Positions 1 to 8,166 of a DNA stretch of 64,000 bases are shown one piece after another. The stretch is from an uncultured Clostridia bacterium (GTDB lineage: Bacteria > Bacillota > Clostridia > Oscillospirales > CAG-272): contig CALXUV010000006.1 in NCBI GenBank assembly GCA_944391815.1, forward strand, positions 1 to 64,000, in the 5' to 3' direction. The notes beneath the pieces were generated by a model. That model was not told the DNA's origin and ran no database searches. It saw only the letters and a program-made list of their open reading frames with translations. Each line of letters begins with the position of its first letter. Position 1 is the first letter of the stretch. Both the position numbers and the translations under genes were made by a program.

Positions 1-1
1 C

Positions 2-103
2 AATCCTTGTCTTGCGCCACCTCTTGATGTCATTGATTTTTGTCATGCTACAAGAACGCAAATAGATATTGATATGTATTTATTTAATTCTGAAAATGAA
101 TAA
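2..103 (+). CDS. 3' end of an unidentified gene
   Basis: One frame stays open from the left edge to TAA at 101-103 and gives 33 residues ending in YLFNSENE. The start lies outside the window. I do not recognise the family from this tail. It is followed at once by an imperfect hairpin (108-137) that could be its terminator, which agrees with a real gene end. Only the open frame and context support it. Confidence 0.5.
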   Translation, partial: NPCLAPPLDVIDFCHATRTQIDIDMYLFNSENE

Positions 104-105
104 GC

Positions 106-137
106 AACCCCCGGCAGACTTAAAAAAATCTGTCGGG
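106..137 (+). terminator. Possible terminator hairpin after the left-edge gene
   Basis: CCCCGGCAGA (about 107-116) pairs with TCTGTCGGGG (about 129-138) with one G-T wobble; the loop is A-rich. No clean T run follows, so termination is uncertain, and the right arm is also part of a local direct repeat. Confidence 0.35.
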
Positions 138-327
138 GTGAATCTTTGTTTTCTGCGGTTTAATTTTTATTACCCGTATGGGCGTTCTGTGAACGCCCGC
201 GGGCGAACGCAGTTCGCCCCTACTTAAAAAATCTGTCGGGGTGAATCTTTGTTTTCTGCGTATCAACTTTTGATTATCCGTAGGGGAGACCTGCGGTCTC
301 CCGCGGGCGAACGCAGTTCGCCCCTAC
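120..327. repeat. Tandem ~104-bp repeat built of 3-nt-loop hairpins
   Basis: Two units (about 120-223 and 224-327) share a ~35-bp left part (TCTGTCGGGGTGAATC...) and an identical 28-bp right end (196-223 and 300-327). Each unit carries two perfect hairpins with 8-bp stems and 3-nt loops: 180-198 (GGGCGTTC/GAACGCCC) and 201-219 (GGGCGAAC/GTTCGCCC) in unit 1; 284-302 (GGGAGACC/GGTCTCCC) and 305-323 (GGGCGAAC/GTTCGCCC) in unit 2. The middle parts differ. This has the look of REP/MITE-like intergenic repeats; no gene is visible between 104 and 472. Confidence 0.75.
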
Positions 328-472
328 CGCGTGTTATGCAAATATTTTGTAATTTCTCCGCTAATTTTGCACGCCATTGCAGTCGGTTTTTTGTTTTAGA
401 ATTTTGCGGAAAAGTCAGACGGAAGGTAAATGAATCAGGTTTTTTATGTAAAAATAACTGAAAAGAGGTGTT

Positions 473-694
473 TCAGATTTCCAGAGTATTCAGAATCTGC
501 CTCAGTTCTTTTACCTCATCGGAGGTCAGGGTAATTCCTTTTCCCATTCTCTCTTTGTCTTCGGACCAAGTGCGGATGTCATAAACCGCATTGCGGTCAT
601 TCCAGCTGACAAGGTTGATTTCCTTAGTCCATCCGTTTCCGGTTTCGGAAAGCACACCGATCTCTTTGACTACTTCGTACTTAATTTCTGCCAT
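473..694 (-). CDS. YdbC/PC4-type single-stranded DNA binding protein
   Basis: 73-residue protein matching the YdbC family of Bacillota, which has the fold of eukaryotic transcription cofactor PC4 and binds single-stranded DNA. The family pattern is visible: an N-terminal strand (KYEVVKEIGVL), the NGWTKEINLVSWN segment, a YDIRTW strand and the MGKGITLTSDEVKELRQIL amphipathic helix at the end. Length is normal. An AAAGGAG site sits 1-2 bases from an ATG, and a consensus promoter lies at 771-799 on the same strand. The upstream CTCC of a small CCGC-AAA-GCGG hairpin (about 705-718) could pair with the ribosome site. The role in this organism (transcription or DNA repair support) is inferred from family only. 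Confidence 0.8.
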   Translation of the reverse strand: MAEIKYEVVKEIGVLSETGNGWTKEINLVSWNDRNAVYDIRTWSEDKERMGKGITLTSDEVKELRQILNTLEI

Positions 695-770
695 ACTCCT
701 TTTCCCCGCTTTGCGGAGTTCCTCACTTTCCTTTAATAATACTTTTTTAACTTTTTATATACACAAGGTC

Positions 771-799
771 ATTATATCATACGGGTATGGCAATGTCAA
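771..799 (-). promoter_or_regulatory. Promoter of the YdbC gene
   Basis: On the minus strand: TTGACA (799-794), 17-bp spacer, TATAAT (776-771). Perfect sigma-A consensus; transcript would begin about 764 and carry a short leader to the ATG at 694. Confidence 0.75.
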
Positions 800-860
800 C
801 AGTTTATTTAAGAAAAAGATAAAAAAATTAAACAAAAGTTAAAAAACTGAATTTATGCTT

Positions 861-2630
861 TCAGTGCGATTGTTTTACGTCGCGTGATTTGAAAAATTTA
901 CTGAGTACAACTACCGTGATAATCATAAGTACTATTGAGACCGGCAAAACAATGAAAATATTTCTTATGAACCCTGCAAGGATATATGATACGAATGATA
1001 CAGCGGCAACGGTAAAAGCATACGGCAGCTGAGTTGCAACGTGAGTAACGTGATCGCATTTGGCTCCTGCGCTTGCCATAATCGTCGTGTCGGAAATGGG
1101 CGAGCAGTGATCTCCGCAGACCGCTCCGGCAAGACATGCAGAAATACCGATGATGTAAAGAGTAGAGGAGGGATCGAAGATTCCGGTTACAATCGGGATA
1201 AGTATGCCGAAAGTTCCCCATGAAGTCCCGGTGGAAAAGGCAAGGAAGCAGGCAACTACAAATATAATAGCCGGAAGAAGACTGCGGAGTCCCTCGGCGG
1301 CATTTTCCATTACGCCGGAAACAAATATGTCAGCACCGAGCCCGCTTGTAATTCCTTTGAGTGTCAGGGCAAATGTAAGAATCAGAATTGCCGGAACCAT
1401 TGCAACAAAACCTTTGGGTATGCACTCCATGGCCTGTTTAAAGGTTATGGCTTTTCTTGCGATAAGGTAAATAATCGTTATTATCAGTGCGAGAAGTGCT
1501 CCGTAAGGCAATCCGACAGAGGCGTCGGTTCCTGCGAAAGCATCAATGAACGAAACTCCGGAAAACAGTCCTCCGACATAGAGCATTCCGAGTACACAGA
1601 AAACGATGAGTAATGCAACAGGAAGCAAAAGATCAAGCACGATGCCTTTTTTGTCTTTTTCGTCGGAACTTGTGTCGGAATCTTCAAGTCCACCTACATC
1701 ACCGTTTACCATTGCGTTAAGCTCATAGAGCTTCATCGGACCGTAGTCGAGGTTGAGTATAATTATACCGATTATGAACACAAACGTGAGTATCGAATAG
1801 AAGTTGTAGGGAATAGCAAGGCAGAAAAGCTCTATTCCGGAGTAAACGCCGTCCGTTTCCGCCGCAACGCTTGAAACAGCGGCAGCCCAGGACGATATAG
1901 GCGCAATCATACAGACAGGGGCGGCGGTCGCGTCAATGAGATAGGATAGTTTTGCTCTTGAAACCTTGTGGCTATCGGTTATCGGAGTCATTACCGAGCC
2001 GACTGTCAGACAGTTGAAGTAATCGTCAACAAAAATGAGAACTCCGAGAATGAATGTCGCGAGCATTGCCCCCATTCTCGTTTTGATGTTTTTAACAGCC
2101 CATCTTCCGAAAGCGGCTGCACCGCCCGATATATTTATCAGTGCGACAAGTATACCGAGGATTACCAGGAACACAAAAATGCCTGAGTTCCATGAATCGG
2201 CAACTGAAGCGATGAATCCGTCGGTAACAATACTGTCCCATGCATGAACCGGGTGGAAGTTTGCGTAGAAAAGTCCTCCTACTAAAACTCCGATAAAAAG
2301 CGAGGAGAATACCTCTTTGGTGATCAGAGCCAGGAAAATGGCGACAACCGGAGGAATAAGCGACCAGAATGTAGCGTAAAGATCGCTTGGTGCAGTTACC
2401 GATCCGGTAGAACCGCAAGTGTCACAGTCATAAACCAGTTCTCCCTGACAGATGTCGCAGTCGCCTCCCCCGCAGTCACAGAGAAGGTATCCGAGTCCGC
2501 CGCAGTCCGGGCAGTCGACCGTGTGGGTTGAGTCTCCCCATAAAGCAACCGTCGCTCCCGCAGTGATAAGTACAGCAACTACACAAACGAAAGCAATCAG
2601 ATACTTCAGATACTTTTTTGAAGTAAGCAT
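861..2630 (-). CDS. NhaC-family Na+/H+ antiporter with Cys-rich loop
   Basis: 589-residue polytopic membrane protein. The body from residue ~84 (SLIPPVVAIFLALITKEVF...) matches the NhaC family of sodium/proton antiporters, with many hydrophobic segments and the conserved GDHCSPISDTTIMASAG region near the C-terminus. An extra N-terminal segment is present: TM1 (about 10-31) followed by a loop with eight cysteines at 40, 43, 51, 53, 58, 61, 69 and 72, arranged as CPDCGGLG, CDC, CDIC and CDTCGSTG. This resembles DnaJ-type zinc knuckles. Expected role is Na+ export and pH homeostasis; the transported ion cannot be fixed from sequence, because NhaC relatives also move amino acids or lactate/malate. 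An AAAGGA site lies 7 bases before the ATG. Transcribed away from the BMC operon. Confidence 0.8.
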   Translation of the reverse strand: MLTSKKYLKYLIAFVCVVAVLITAGATVALWGDSTHTVDCPDCGGLGYLLCDCGGGDCDICQGELVYDCDTCGSTGSVTAPSDLYATFWSLIPPVVAIFLALITKEVFSSLFIGVLVGGLFYANFHPVHAWDSIVTDGFIASVADSWNSGIFVFLVILGILVALINISGGAAAFGRWAVKNIKTRMGAMLATFILGVLIFVDDYFNCLTVGSVMTPITDSHKVSRAKLSYLIDATAAPVCMIAPISSWAAAVSSVAAETDGVYSGIELFCLAIPYNFYSILTFVFIIGIIILNLDYGPMKLYELNAMVNGDVGGLEDSDTSSDEKDKKGIVLDLLLPVALLIVFCVLGMLYVGGLFSGVSFIDAFAGTDASVGLPYGALLALIITIIYLIARKAITFKQAMECIPKGFVAMVPAILILTFALTLKGITSGLGADIFVSGVMENAAEGLRSLLPAIIFVVACFLAFSTGTSWGTFGILIPIVTGIFDPSSTLYIIGISACLAGAVCGDHCSPISDTTIMASAGAKCDHVTHVATQLPYAFTVAAVSFVSYILAGFIRNIFIVLPVSIVLMIITVVVLSKFFKSRDVKQSH

Positions 2631-2748
2631 AAGCCTGTCCTTTCTTAAAAGAAATTTAATCTGTGGTTTTCATTCTATCACAAAATACGACAAAAATCAA
2701 CATTTTCAGCAAATTGAAATATTTTCGTGTTTATTTACAAAATCTTAT

Positions 2749-2770
2749 GCCGTTGTATATCATTAACGGC
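2749..2770. promoter_or_regulatory. Inverted repeat between antiporter and BMC operon
   Basis: GCCGTT (2749-2754) and AACGGC (2765-2770) form a perfect 6-bp inverted repeat with a 10-base centre in the 370-bp divergent intergenic region 2631-3000. It could be an operator; no regulator family is recognisable from it. The rest of the region is A-rich. Confidence 0.3.
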
Positions 2771-2850
2771 AAATGTTGTTTTTTGAACGAAATCGGCGCT
2801 TGTCATTAATTTGTTGGAGTTTGACTGGATTTTTTTGTTAACATCTGAGC

Positions 2851-2926
2851 ACAACAAAGACAAAACAACAAAATTCAAAAAAAACAAAGAAAAACTATTG
2901 ACAAAAACAAATGTTTGTGATAGAAT
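2851..2926 (+). promoter_or_regulatory. Main promoter of the microcompartment operon
   Basis: TTGACA (2898-2903), exact 17-bp spacer, TAGAAT (2921-2926), about 75 bases before the first ATG. Upstream (2851-2897) is an A-rich stretch with repeated ACAAA units that may act as an UP element or as regulator sites. Inside the spacer lies ACAAATGTTTGT (2907-2918), an imperfect inverted repeat that overlaps the promoter and is a natural candidate operator for the DeoR protein encoded in the operon (inference). Confidence 0.7.
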
Positions 2927-3000
2927 TGACTCGGCAATATAAAAAAACTGAAATTCTAATCAGATTGATAATATAACAGGGAAAAAGAGGTGTGCTCCGG

Positions 3001-5526
3001 ATGAAGTTTTACACGGAAAAGATAGCAAAATCGGACAGAATACCAAAACTTGTTTCGGCGCTGTTTGAAAAAATGCCGCAGATAGAGGCGGACAGAGCCG
3101 TTTTGCTGACCGAGTCTTATAAGAGCACCGAGGGAGAACCGATAATCACGCGGCGTGCAAAAGCCTTTGAGCATATTCTCAGAAATATTCCTATAACAAT
3201 AAGAGATAACGAGCTTGTGGTAGGAAGCGCTACAAAAGCTCCGAGAAGCTGTCAGGTGTTCCCGGAATATTCATACGAATGGCTTGAAGCGGAGTTTGAT
3301 ACGGTAGCCACAAGAAGCGCCGATCCGTTTTACATATCGGAAGAAACCAAATCGGTACTGCATGAGGTCTATAAGTATTGGAAGGGAAAGACAACAAGAG
3401 AACTGGCTGACGCTTATATGTCGGCAGAGGCGAAGACGGCGTTTGAACATTCTGTTTTCACCCCCGGAAATTACTATTTCAACGGTGTAGGGCATGTGAC
3501 CGTTGATTATCCGAAAGTTCTTTCAGCAGGATATTCCGGTATTATAAGTGAAGCTGAGGAAAGGCTTGATAAACTGAGCCAGGGAGATCCGGACTACGGC
3601 GAGCAGTACCATTTCCTTACGGCGGTAATTATCTCCTGCAAAGCTGCCGTTCATTATGCAAAAAGATATTCTGTTCTTGCCGCTGAAATGGCGGAAAAAG
3701 AATCGGACGCAAAAAGAAAACAGGAACTTGTCGAAATATCCCGGATATGCGCAAAAGTTCCGGAAAACGGAGCCGGTTCATTTTATGAGGCGTGCCAGTC
3801 GTTCTGGTTTGTGCAGATGCTTTTGCAGACGGAGTCGAGCGGTCATTCAATTTCTCCCGGAAGATTCGATCAGTACATGTATCCATACTTAAAAAAAGAT
3901 CTTGATGCGGGAAAAATAACTTACGAAAAGGCCCAGGAGCTTATTGACTGCATATGGGTAAAACTTAATGACCTGAATAAATGCAGGGACGCCGAGTCAG
4001 CTGAGGGATTTGCGGGTTACAGCCTGTTTCAGAATCTTATTGCCGGAGGACAGAACAAATTCGGCAGGGATGCGACCAACGACTTGTCGTTTATGTGCAT
4101 AACTGCAACCGAACATGTATTTTTGCCTCAGCCGTCGTTTTCGGTGAGAGTCTGGAACGGAAGTCCGCACGAATTTCTCATCCGTGCCGCTGAGCTGACG
4201 GCAACCGGAATAGGACTCCCGGCTTATTATAACGATGAGGTAATAATTCCTGCGCTTCAGAACAGAGGACTTACCCTTGAAGATGCAAGAGATTACAATA
4301 TAATAGGTTGTGTCGAACCGCAGAAAGCAGCAAAAACGGACGGTTGGCATGATGCAGCTTTCTTTAACATGCTCAGACCACTCGAAATGGTTTTCTCTGA
4401 GGGAGTGGATAAAGGAGAGCTTATCGGCAGGAAAACAAAACCGGTTTCGGAAATGAAAACCTTTGATGAGTTTCTGTCGGCATACAAGGAGCAGATGAAT
4501 TATTTTATCGGACTGCTTGTAAATGCGGATAATGCGATAGACAGAGCGCACGGAGAAAGATGTCCGCTTCCGTTCCAGTCGTCAATGGTCGATGACTGCA
4601 TAGCAAGAGGAAAAAGTGTGCAGCAGGGAGGAGCGGTTTATAACTTTACCGGACCTCAGGGATTCGGAATCGCCAATATAGCAGACGGTCTTTACGCAAT
4701 AAAAAAACTTGTTTTCGATGAGAAGAAATATACGCTGCAGTATTTCAAAAAAGCCCTTGAAGATAATTTCGGAAAACCGACCGACCAAAAAATGGCGGAA
4801 AAACTGACCGGCAAGGTGGTGAAAGCTCTTGCGGAAAACGGCAGGGAAATATCAGAGGAGCTTATCAGATGCGTTTATGACGAAATAAAGACCAATAAGT
4901 GCAGTGAATCCGAGAGGGCGGGATATGAAAAGCTCCTTGCCGATATTGAAAGTCTTGACAAATACGGCAACGATGTTGATGAAGTTGACACCTTTGCAAG
5001 GGAAATGGCTTACATATATACAAAGCCACTTGAAAATTACAGAAATCCACGTGGAGGGATCTTCCAGGCAGGGCTTTATCCGGTGTCCGCAAACGTTCCG
5101 CTGGGTGAGCATACAGGAGCAACCCCGGACGGAAGACTTGCCTTTACCCCGATAGCCGACGGTGTATCCCCGGCTGCCGGAAGAGACAAAAAAGGACCGA
5201 CTGCGGCGGCAAATTCAGTTTCGGCACTCGATCATTTCATTGCATCAAACGGAACGCTTTTCAATATGAAATTTCATCCTTCGGCATTAAGCGGAAGAAG
5301 CGGACTTGAAAGCTTTGTCGCGCTGGTCAGGGGATATTTCGATCGGAAAGGAAGTCATATGCAGTTCAATGTTGTAAGCCGTGAGACTCTCCGTGACGCA
5401 CAGAAGCATCCGGAAAAATACAGATCCCTTGTCGTTAGGGTTGCCGGTTATTCTGCACTGTTCACCACGCTTTCAAAAGGGTTGCAGGAAGACATCATCA
5501 ACAGAACCGAACAGCAGAGTTTCTGA
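3001..5526 (+). CDS. B12-independent 1,2-propanediol/glycerol dehydratase (glycyl radical enzyme)
   Basis: 841-residue glycyl radical enzyme, signature enzyme of the compartment. It should dehydrate 1,2-propanediol to propanal (glycerol to 3-hydroxypropanal is the alternative) by radical chemistry without coenzyme B12. Residues known from clostridial glycerol dehydratase are in place: His165 (GVGHVTVDY), His282 (GHSISPGRF), thiyl Cys437 and Glu439 in GCVEPQ, Asp451 in GWHDAAFF, and radical Gly816 in RVAGYSA. It is longer than the ~790-residue glycerol dehydratase by about 50 residues inserted near 580-650, a charged helical segment. ATG 3001 is chosen because AGAGG lies 10 bases upstream; the in-frame GTG at 2992 is too close to that site. 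No N-terminal encapsulation helix is evident. The aldolase three genes downstream favours propanediol as substrate. It is not choline lyase: the active-site segment follows the diol dehydratase pattern. Confidence 0.93.
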   Translation: MKFYTEKIAKSDRIPKLVSALFEKMPQIEADRAVLLTESYKSTEGEPIITRRAKAFEHILRNIPITIRDNELVVGSATKAPRSCQVFPEYSYEWLEAEFDTVATRSADPFYISEETKSVLHEVYKYWKGKTTRELADAYMSAEAKTAFEHSVFTPGNYYFNGVGHVTVDYPKVLSAGYSGIISEAEERLDKLSQGDPDYGEQYHFLTAVIISCKAAVHYAKRYSVLAAEMAEKESDAKRKQELVEISRICAKVPENGAGSFYEACQSFWFVQMLLQTESSGHSISPGRFDQYMYPYLKKDLDAGKITYEKAQELIDCIWVKLNDLNKCRDAESAEGFAGYSLFQNLIAGGQNKFGRDATNDLSFMCITATEHVFLPQPSFSVRVWNGSPHEFLIRAAELTATGIGLPAYYNDEVIIPALQNRGLTLEDARDYNIIGCVEPQKAAKTDGWHDAAFFNMLRPLEMVFSEGVDKGELIGRKTKPVSEMKTFDEFLSAYKEQMNYFIGLLVNADNAIDRAHGERCPLPFQSSMVDDCIARGKSVQQGGAVYNFTGPQGFGIANIADGLYAIKKLVFDEKKYTLQYFKKALEDNFGKPTDQKMAEKLTGKVVKALAENGREISEELIRCVYDEIKTNKCSESERAGYEKLLADIESLDKYGNDVDEVDTFAREMAYIYTKPLENYRNPRGGIFQAGLYPVSANVPLGEHTGATPDGRLAFTPIADGVSPAAGRDKKGPTAAANSVSALDHFIASNGTLFNMKFHPSALSGRSGLESFVALVRGYFDRKGSHMQFNVVSRETLRDAQKHPEKYRSLVVRVAGYSALFTTLSKGLQEDIINRTEQQSF

Positions 5527-5726
5527 TACTTAACAGTCGGAGTGCAAAAACGATTTTTTGTATCCGTTGATGTAATCCGGAATCTTTTGAAACACTTTTT
5601 TCACTGAATTTGATTTTCCGGCAGTTCAGACGGTGCAATATGCAGGGAAACTTCAATGCCGGAATAAAACAGGTGATTTCCGGACTATGTTTTGCAAAAA
5701 AGAAGCGGAAAGGATTTTTTACCGGA

Positions 5727-6518
5727 ATGGAAAACAGCAGACTTTCGGTACAGGGGCGTATATTCAATATTCAAAGATACTCCATACATGACGGACCGGG
5801 AATAAGAACGATAGTGTTTCTTAAAGGTTGCCCGCTCCGGTGTCGGTGGTGCTGTAACCCGGAATCCCAGAAATATGATACGGAGACGATGGTCACGGCA
5901 GGTAAAACGGAAACCGTAGGCAGGGATGTTACCGTAGAAGATGTTATAAGCGAAGTCGAGAAAGACAGAGTTTACTATCTCAGATCCGGAGGCGGCATGA
6001 CGCTTTCCGGCGGAGAGTTTACCGTTCAGCCGGAGTTTTCACTTGCGCTTCTTTCCGAGGCACATGACAGAGCGTTGAATACAGCTGTTGAAACCTGCGG
6101 ATTTGCGGCGTCGGAAGTCTTTGAAAAACTTTTACCTTACATAGATACTGTAATGCTTGATATAAAGCATACCGACAGCGAAAAACACAGGCTTTATACC
6201 GGACGGGACAACACCGTTATCAAGGAAAACGCCGTGTTGCTCGCAAAAAAAGCAAGAAAACTGATAATAAGAACGCCGGTGATTCCCACGTTTAACGATA
6301 CAAGGGAAGAAATCGGAAAGATAGCGGAGTTTACCGCTTCGCTCGGAACTGTAAGTGAACTTCATCTGCTGCCGTATCACAGAATAGGCTCTGACAAATA
6401 TGCAGGGCTCGGCAGAGAATATATGATGAAAGATATAAAAGTTCCGGAAAAGGAAAAAATGGAAGAACTGCTTAGTGTTGTGAATGCGGCAGGGCTTAAA
6501 GGACAGATAGGCGGGTGA
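5727..6518 (+). CDS. Glycyl radical enzyme activase, radical SAM
   Basis: 263-residue activating enzyme that would cleave S-adenosylmethionine to place the radical on Gly816 of the dehydratase. N-terminal IQRYSIHDGPGIRTIVFLKG is typical of the family. Cluster cysteines are C35, C39 and C42 (CPLRCRWC), with an extra C43. After NPESQ the chain goes directly to the SAM-binding GGGMTLSGGE region, so the ~60-residue ferredoxin-like insertion with extra Fe-S clusters found in DhaB2-type activases is absent; the layout is the compact PflA type. Start is uncertain: ATG 5727 follows GGAAAGGA by 12 bases, while the frame stays open back to TTG 5610 and ATG 5640. About 200 bases separate it from the dehydratase; no terminator is visible there. 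Confidence 0.88.
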   Translation: MENSRLSVQGRIFNIQRYSIHDGPGIRTIVFLKGCPLRCRWCCNPESQKYDTETMVTAGKTETVGRDVTVEDVISEVEKDRVYYLRSGGGMTLSGGEFTVQPEFSLALLSEAHDRALNTAVETCGFAASEVFEKLLPYIDTVMLDIKHTDSEKHRLYTGRDNTVIKENAVLLAKKARKLIIRTPVIPTFNDTREEIGKIAEFTASLGTVSELHLLPYHRIGSDKYAGLGREYMMKDIKVPEKEKMEELLSVVNAAGLKGQIGG

Positions 6519-6522
6519 GAAA

Positions 6523-6888
6523 ATGCTTACCGATAATTCGGAAAAACAGAGAATAATACAGGAGCTTGTCCCGGGAAAGCAGATAACGCTTGCTCACATA
6601 ATCGCAAATCCCGATGGGGTGCTTTACAAAAAGCTCGGACTTGATCCGGCAGTGGAGTACAGTAAATCGGCGATAGGACTTCTTACGATGAGTCCTGCGG
6701 AAACGGCGATAATAGCAGGAGATATAGCCATAAAATCATCCGGGGCGCAGCTTGGTTTTGTCGACAGATTCAGCGGAACAGTTATACTTACCGGAACATA
6801 TTCGGAAGTTGAATCGTCGCTTAAAGCCGTAATGGAATACTGTGAGAAAACGCTGGGATTTACCGTATGCAATCTGACAAAAACTTAA
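6523..6888 (+). CDS. EutS/PduU-type shell hexamer (circularly permuted BMC-H)
   Basis: 121-residue shell protein. The motifs EKQRIIQELVPGKQITLAHIIANP at the start, SPAETAIIAGDIA in the middle and GFVDRFSGTVILTG later are those of EutS/PduU, a BMC-H fold with permuted strand order and an N-terminal beta strand that forms a barrel over the pore. It should form hexameric tiles of the microcompartment shell. Starts 5 bases after the activase stop behind GGGTGAG, and its stop overlaps the next start. PduU-type proteins are usually minor shell components; the exact cargo passing its pore is unknown. Confidence 0.88.
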   Translation: MLTDNSEKQRIIQELVPGKQITLAHIIANPDGVLYKKLGLDPAVEYSKSAIGLLTMSPAETAIIAGDIAIKSSGAQLGFVDRFSGTVILTGTYSEVESSLKAVMEYCEKTLGFTVCNLTKT

Positions 6889-7367
6889 TGAAAAAAACTC
6901 TGCTTGTCGGCAGACACGGCGTCGGTAAAACAACCTTGAAACAGGTGCTTCGGGGTGAAAAACCGATGTACGTCAAAACCCAGAGTATGGAATACGGAGA
7001 CTGGCTTATCGATTCTCCCGGCGAGTACGCCGAAGTGCACGGGCTAAACGCAGCTCTTGCAATTTACTCTTACGAAGCTGAAGTTGTGGCGATGCTTATT
7101 TCGTCTGATGACGACTATTCGCTTTTCCCGCCGAACTGTGCGAGCATGATAAACAGAGACGTAATCGGAGTTGTGACCAAAATCGACCGTGGCAGTCCCG
7201 GAAGAGCCGAAAACTGGCTGAGACTTTCCGGTTGCAAAAGAATTTTCCTTGTCGATTCGATAAGCGGAAAGGGAATAAGGAAACTGAAATCTTATCTGCG
7301 TAAAAGCAGTCAGGATAAAACTGAAAATAAAACAAAAACAAACATAGAGGAGAACAAAAATGGTTAA
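6888..7367 (+). CDS. EutP/PduV-type small GTPase-like protein
   Basis: 159-residue P-loop protein of the EutP/PduV family. Walker A is GRHGVGKT near residue 8-15, switch region is IDSPGEY, and the guanine-specificity motif is TKID. The C-terminal ~20 residues are Lys/Glu/Asn-rich and probably flexible. Family members associate with microcompartments and may help their positioning or propionate/acetate kinase activity, but the function is not settled. ATG 6888 overlaps the upstream TAA (TAATG), which suggests translational coupling; an in-frame ATG at 6867 would add seven residues. The 3' end overlaps the aldolase by 8 bases. Confidence 0.82.
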   Translation: MKKTLLVGRHGVGKTTLKQVLRGEKPMYVKTQSMEYGDWLIDSPGEYAEVHGLNAALAIYSYEAEVVAMLISSDDDYSLFPPNCASMINRDVIGVVTKIDRGSPGRAENWLRLSGCKRIFLVDSISGKGIRKLKSYLRKSSQDKTENKTKTNIEENKNG

Positions 7368-8154
7368 CGAGTACGAGGTAAAAAAACAGATCTGTGAGAT
7401 CGGAAAAAGAATTTACAACAAAGGAATGGTTGCAGCAAACGACGGTAACATCTCTGTAAAGATAAGCGAAAACGAATTTCTTTGTACACCGACCGGAGTA
7501 AGCAAAGGCTTTATGACTCCCGAATACATATGCAAAGTCGACGCTACGGGTAAGGTTATACAGGCAAACCCGGGATTCAAACCCTCTTCCGAGATAAAAA
7601 TGCACATGAGAGTTTACCGTGAACGTCCGGATGTCAATTCGGTAGTTCATGCGCATCCGCTCTATGCAACATCCTTTGCAATTGCAGGCATACCGCTTAC
7701 CGAACCGATAATGCCCGAAGCAGTAATAGCTCTCGGATGCGTTCCGATAGCCGAATACGGCACACCTTCAACCGAGGAAATTCCGGATGCGGTTTCCAAA
7801 TATCTGCAGCATTACGATGCGGTTCTGCTTGCAAATCACGGTGCGCTTTCCTTCTCGGATTCACTTCTGAACGCTTACTACAAAATGGAATCACTTGAGT
7901 TTTACGCTCAGCTTCTTTACCAGTCAAAAATGCTCGGCGGACCTAAAAAACTCACCGATGCACAGGTCAGCAAACTTTACGAAATAAGAAGAAAGTTTGG
8001 TCTTAAAGGAAAACATCCGGCGGACCTTTGCCCCAATGCAAAAGAAGGTAAGCCCAGCTGCCATGGATGCGGAGGAAGCTGCAGTTCGTCAGGTGCCGAT
8101 AAAGACCTGGTTGAAAAGGTAACCAAGCTTGTTCTCGAACAGCTCGGAAAATAA
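7360..8154 (+). CDS. Class II aldolase (fuculose/rhamnulose-1-phosphate type) with encapsulation tail
   Basis: 264-residue zinc aldolase of the FucA/RhaD/AraD class II family; splits L-fuculose- or L-rhamnulose-1-phosphate into DHAP and L-lactaldehyde. Zinc ligands His97, His99 (HAHP) and His160 (LLANHGAL) are seen, with the acidic residue in SSEIKMH. The core ends near residue 215. Then comes a Cys-rich linker (CPNAKEGKPSCHGCGGSC, four to five cysteines) and a terminal amphipathic helix KDLVEKVTKLVLEQL, the pattern of an encapsulation peptide. Such tails mark aldolases of the fucose/rhamnose type of glycyl-radical microcompartment. Good GAGGAG site 7 bases before ATG. Whether fucose or rhamnose (or both) is used cannot be told here because isomerase, kinase and permease genes are not in the window. 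Confidence 0.9.
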   Translation: MVNEYEVKKQICEIGKRIYNKGMVAANDGNISVKISENEFLCTPTGVSKGFMTPEYICKVDATGKVIQANPGFKPSSEIKMHMRVYRERPDVNSVVHAHPLYATSFAIAGIPLTEPIMPEAVIALGCVPIAEYGTPSTEEIPDAVSKYLQHYDAVLLANHGALSFSDSLLNAYYKMESLEFYAQLLYQSKMLGGPKKLTDAQVSKLYEIRRKFGLKGKHPADLCPNAKEGKPSCHGCGGSCSSSGADKDLVEKVTKLVLEQLGK

Positions 8155-8166
8155 TCCGGTAATCTT

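Noticed and set aside
3001..5526. Choline trimethylamine-lyase or pyruvate formate-lyase as identity of the glycyl radical enzyme
   Set aside because: Diol-dehydratase residues His165, His282, Glu439 and Asp451 with GWHDAAFF are present, and an aldolase rather than choline genes follows.
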